Part shown: one piece after another, positions 6,257 through 6,303 of the stretch | Position numbering within the stretch: position 1 is the first letter of the stretch | How the letters are laid out: each line of letters opens with the position of its first letter | Assembly (NCBI GenBank): GCA_003149835.1 | Contig: QAMX01000166.1 | Location: forward strand, 1 to 6,303 | Length of the DNA stretch: 6,303 nt | DNA from: Clostridiales bacterium | GTDB taxonomy: Bacteria > Bacillota > Clostridia > Oscillospirales > QAMX01 | Reading direction: 5' to 3' | The notes under the pieces: model-generated | Seen by the model: the letters and a program-made list of their open reading frames with translations, nothing else | Database searches by the model: none | What the model was told of the DNA's origin: nothing | Position numbers and translations under genes: made by a program

Positions 6257-6274
6257 GTACAATAGATATTGGAC
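6257..6274. promoter_or_regulatory. Imperfect 18-bp palindrome, operator candidate
   Basis: GTaCAATA and TATTGgAC flank a 2-bp centre, and seven of eight arm positions are complementary. It lies 37 bp upstream of the -35 of the leftward promoter and about 20 bp before a rightward ribosome-binding-like sequence. That is where a regulator of a divergent pair would bind. TACAAT (6258-6263) within it could serve as a rightward -10 element, but no matching -35 is visible. Confidence 0.4.
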
Positions 6275-6291
6275 AGTTGAATAAAAAAGGT

Positions 6292-6303
6292 AGAAGGATA
6301 AGG
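6292..6303 (+). promoter_or_regulatory. Ribosome-binding-like sequence of a gene beyond the window edge
   Basis: A purine-rich AGAAGGATAAGG closes the window on the plus strand and follows an AT-rich stretch with no leftward coding potential. AAGGA at 6294-6298 would suit a start codon a few bases past 6303. This suggests a divergently transcribed gene, which cannot be identified from here. Confidence 0.4.

Noticed and set aside
6235..6263. Rightward promoter with TACAAT as -10
   Set aside because: The bases 16-18 bp upstream are GGCCGG-like and bear no resemblance to a -35 box, so it cannot be supported without an activator or the sequence beyond the window.

Overview
This is a GC-rich chromosomal window from an endospore-forming Bacillota, most likely a Clostridia member of the Oscillospiraceae/Ruminococcaceae type. 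The clearest evidence is an intact spoIIR gene, which is a sporulation signal gene. A Gram-positive LTA-synthase-like enzyme, a lipoprotein signal peptide and Shine-Dalgarno sites of the GGAGG type fit the same picture. I cannot name the species. I saw no mobile element, CRISPR array, tRNA or rRNA.

All five complete genes lie on the minus strand, so transcription runs from right to left. At the right edge (about 6124-6303) is a regulatory region. It holds a near-consensus sigma-A promoter firing left, an 18-base imperfect palindrome, and a ribosome-binding-like sequence pointing right off the window end, which suggests a divergent gene just outside. Next come a five-helix membrane sulfatase-fold enzyme of the LTA synthase family (4339-6123), a MATE-family multidrug/cation exporter (2812-4230), spoIIR (2095-2754), a TraB/GumN-family lipoprotein (1082-2077) and an HSL-type alpha/beta hydrolase (31-870).

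spoIIR and the TraB-like gene are only 17 bp apart and the second gene's ribosome-binding site fills that gap, so they very probably share a transcript. A sigma-F/G-like promoter candidate begins in the last codons of the MATE gene, which would let spoIIR and its partner be expressed in the forespore independently of upstream genes. A strong GC-rich hairpin (999-1033) follows the TraB-like gene, and three more hairpins, one followed by five Ts, lie before the hydrolase. The hydrolase is therefore probably a separate or attenuated unit. Between the LTA-synthase-like and MATE genes lie two interleaved hairpins that cannot both form fully.

Most of the window is ordinary core genome. The parts most worth a second look are the spoIIR/TraB-like pair (a possible periplasm-side enzyme expressed with a sporulation signal protein), the interleaved hairpins before the MATE gene, and the structured leader of the hydrolase gene.
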